Of a DNA stretch of 29,258 nucleotides, positions 27,793 through 29,258 are shown piece after piece. The position numbers were made by a program, and so were the translations under genes. This DNA comes from Chara braunii. Taxonomy: Eukaryota; Streptophyta; Charophyceae; Charales; Characeae. A model generated the notes under the pieces. The model was not told where the DNA came from, did not search any database, and saw only the letters and a list, made by a program, of their open reading frames with translations. The stretch lies in contig BFEA01000201.1 in assembly GCA_003427395.1 (NCBI GenBank), positions 1,441,650-1,470,907 of the forward strand, written 5' to 3'. The number at the start of each line of letters is the position of its first letter. Positions within the stretch are counted from its first letter, which is position 1.

Positions 27793-28535
27793 ATGGTAGG
27801 CCTTTGGTTACGAAAAAAGCGGAAGGGCTTACTTTACTATGATCTTGGAGTTTTTTTTTTTTTTTTTTTTTTTTTTCCCCTCTTAAAAACTAAGCTATAT
27901 TTGTATATCCTATTATTGTTCTCTCAATTTCACATTTTCACTATCTATTATGATCTTGGAGGTTTTATGCAGCACCTCATCTAGAGTTGCGTTGTTTTTT
28001 TTTTTGTTTTTTTTTTTTGAAAAAACTTCAAAAAAGCAAGGAATCGATTATTATGAAACCCATGAGGCTGAGAATTCCCGACAAACAAGCCGGCCGGAAA
28101 CGAACACAGTCACAGTCTGGCACCATGTTCCGTGTGAGAGGAGAGGAGTGTCAAACAGGGATAAATCATAAATCATAAATTACAACAAAATGAAGGCCTG
28201 AAAGGCCCATCCTGTCCAGATTCAACAGGTAATTGAATTGGTTGGGGGCTTAAAAGAATTAGCCTGAAAAAAAAGAAAAAAAAAAAAAGAAAAAAAGAAA
28301 AAGAAGATATGATGAAAAGACAAAGCACTTGTTGTTGTGAGCAGGTGTTTGTTCGAATATAAAAAAAAAGGGAAAAAAAAAAAAAAACAGCTGTGAAGCG
28401 ACTAGTTGCAAAGCGAGGGGAGAAGGCGCTTTTTCTTTTTTTTAACTTTAAACTTTAAAGGTTACCTTTTTGAGGGGTTCAAGCATGTATTTAATATTTA
28501 TTGTATGGGTGGACATTTAGGTGTGCTATGATCGG
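27793..28535. other. Intergenic DNA with homopolymer runs
   Basis: No gene. T26 at 27851-27876 is followed by AAGCTATATTTG and TTCTCTCAATTTCAC, as at 8862. Further T, A and AAAG-rich runs lie at 27994-28018, 28268-28305 and 28360-28387. Confidence 0.45.
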
Positions 28536-28808
28536 GTCCTTCCTTTGTGACATCTGTTAGAATTGCAACGACGCAGAGAAGATCAGCAGTCAAGAGTGCT
28601 AAGTTTTGGACAATGAGCCATGGTGGGCCTGGTTTCCTGACCAGGTGCAGCTCCCCACAAATAGATGGAGCCGTCAACCAGGAAGCCCCCTTCGGGAGGC
28701 TGCTCCGATCACCTCCTTAAGTGGTGCCCCCTGTCTCAAAGTGCCTTCTAATTTTTCGAAAAGCATGGCCCCTTTTTCTAGTATGACACATAAATCGAGA
28801 AATGGTCC
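28536..28808 (+). pseudogene. U6 snRNA pseudogene split by an insertion
   Basis: 28536-28588 matches the 5' half of U6 snRNA (GACATCTGTTAGAATTG, then AACGACGCAGAGAAGATCAGC). 28762-28808 matches the 3' half (AGCATGGCCCC and ACATAAATCGAGAAATGGTC). Between them is 173 bp of foreign sequence, with AGCA on both sides. The internal stem-loop region is also mutated (TGCGCAAGG replaced by a T-rich stretch), the ACAGA box reads GCAGA, and there is no T terminator, so the copy is dead regardless of the insertion. Confidence 0.85.
28589..28761 (+). mobile_element. Two-hairpin element inserted in U6 pseudogene
   Basis: Hairpin 1 (28628-28645, CCTGGT/ACCAGG) and hairpin 2 (28650-28671, GCTCC/GGAGC with loop CCACAAATAGAT) match the dispersed element, with a 4-nt spacer instead of 7. 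A third small hairpin, GCCCCCTTCGGGAGGC, lies near 28684-28699. There is no A-rich tail. Flanking AGCA (28585-28588 and 28762-28765) may be a short target duplication. Confidence 0.65.
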
Positions 28809-29197
28809 CCACAAAGAGAAAAGGTGTACTCTGATAGGTAATGGATGATCTGTATAATGTACGCCGACTGACTTTTTATTTTGTTTCATGGCGTTTAAGC
28901 AGTATAATTATATAACCCTTTTTAAATCATTTTGCAAAATTCCTGTAGTTGCTGCAAAAAAGGATGTCATAGCTCACGCAAAAGTAATCGCAATTAAAGC
29001 GCGGGGTAATTCCGAAAGTCACGGCCGTCAACCTGCCGCAATGTGCTGAGATGAATGGGGCCGCAGGGTCGGGATAAATTCATTTAAAGTGGACACGTCG
29101 TGGCACTGTAGCAATGGCTGGCCCGTCAATGGCTGACCTTCTTCGAAGTACTGGTGGTTTACGTTACACGTGGGGATAATGGCCGTGAACATGCCGC

Positions 29198-29198
<1 letters not shown>
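28809..29198. other. Intergenic DNA with short direct repeat
   Basis: No gene. GGCCGTCAACCTGCCGCAAT at 29023 is echoed by GGCCGTGAACATGCCGCGGT at 29181. Confidence 0.45.
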
Positions 29199-29257
<59 letters not shown>

Positions 29258-29258
29258 G
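29199..29258. repeat. (GT)n(GA)n compound microsatellite
   Basis: GT units run to 29237 and switch to GA, continuing off the window. Order and phase are the same as at 13627. Confidence 0.95.

Noticed and set aside
28585-28765. Spliceosomal intron within U6
   Set aside because: None of the five possible boundaries within the AGCA repeat gives GT-AG or GC-AG ends, and the host U6 copy is already mutated in its internal stem-loop.

Overview
This window looks like nuclear DNA of a streptophyte (the land-plant and charophyte-algal lineage). The one intact protein gene has the NT-C2 N-terminus and the C-terminal signature of a plant-type family of long coiled-coil proteins, and the flanks are gene-poor and full of retroposon debris, (GT)n(GA)n tracts and poly-T runs. 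A large-genome charophyte such as Chara would fit, but that is inference. An N gap marks it as a draft scaffold.

Layout. 1-5341 holds a SINE-like insertion with a perfect 18-bp target duplication (859-1058), a decayed L1-type LINE (1685-4307) and more copies of the same short structured element. 5342-8150 is simple-sequence DNA and minisatellites: GAT-rich tracts, a 34-bp repeat and a 25-bp repeat in two blocks. 8153-9846 packs a U6 snRNA pseudogene, two tRNA-related SINEs in opposite orientation and two and a half copies of a 102-bp MITE. 9847-13980 is low-complexity DNA, including a polypurine tract of about 330 bp and a gapped (GT)n(GA)n block next to the gene.

14180-21583 is the only convincing gene. 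It is an uninterrupted 2467-codon reading frame for an NT-C2-domain coiled-coil protein, with in-frame duplications inside the rod. No other protein gene is supported.

21584-29258 is repeat-derived again: a two-unit minisatellite (31 and 53 bp), a repeated cassette ending in GGTAAGT, several foldback elements (one a 96-nt near-perfect hairpin), a G-rich duplicated tract and a second U6 pseudogene split by a copy of the structured element seen at the left end.

The best candidate for something undescribed is that dispersed two-hairpin element. Its first hairpin keeps its pairing while its stem sequence changes between copies, its second keeps a fixed loop, one copy has a clean target-site duplication, one sits inside a U6 pseudogene, and related hairpins lie in the sequence behind the LINE. 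I found no multi-gene system, CRISPR array or defence locus.
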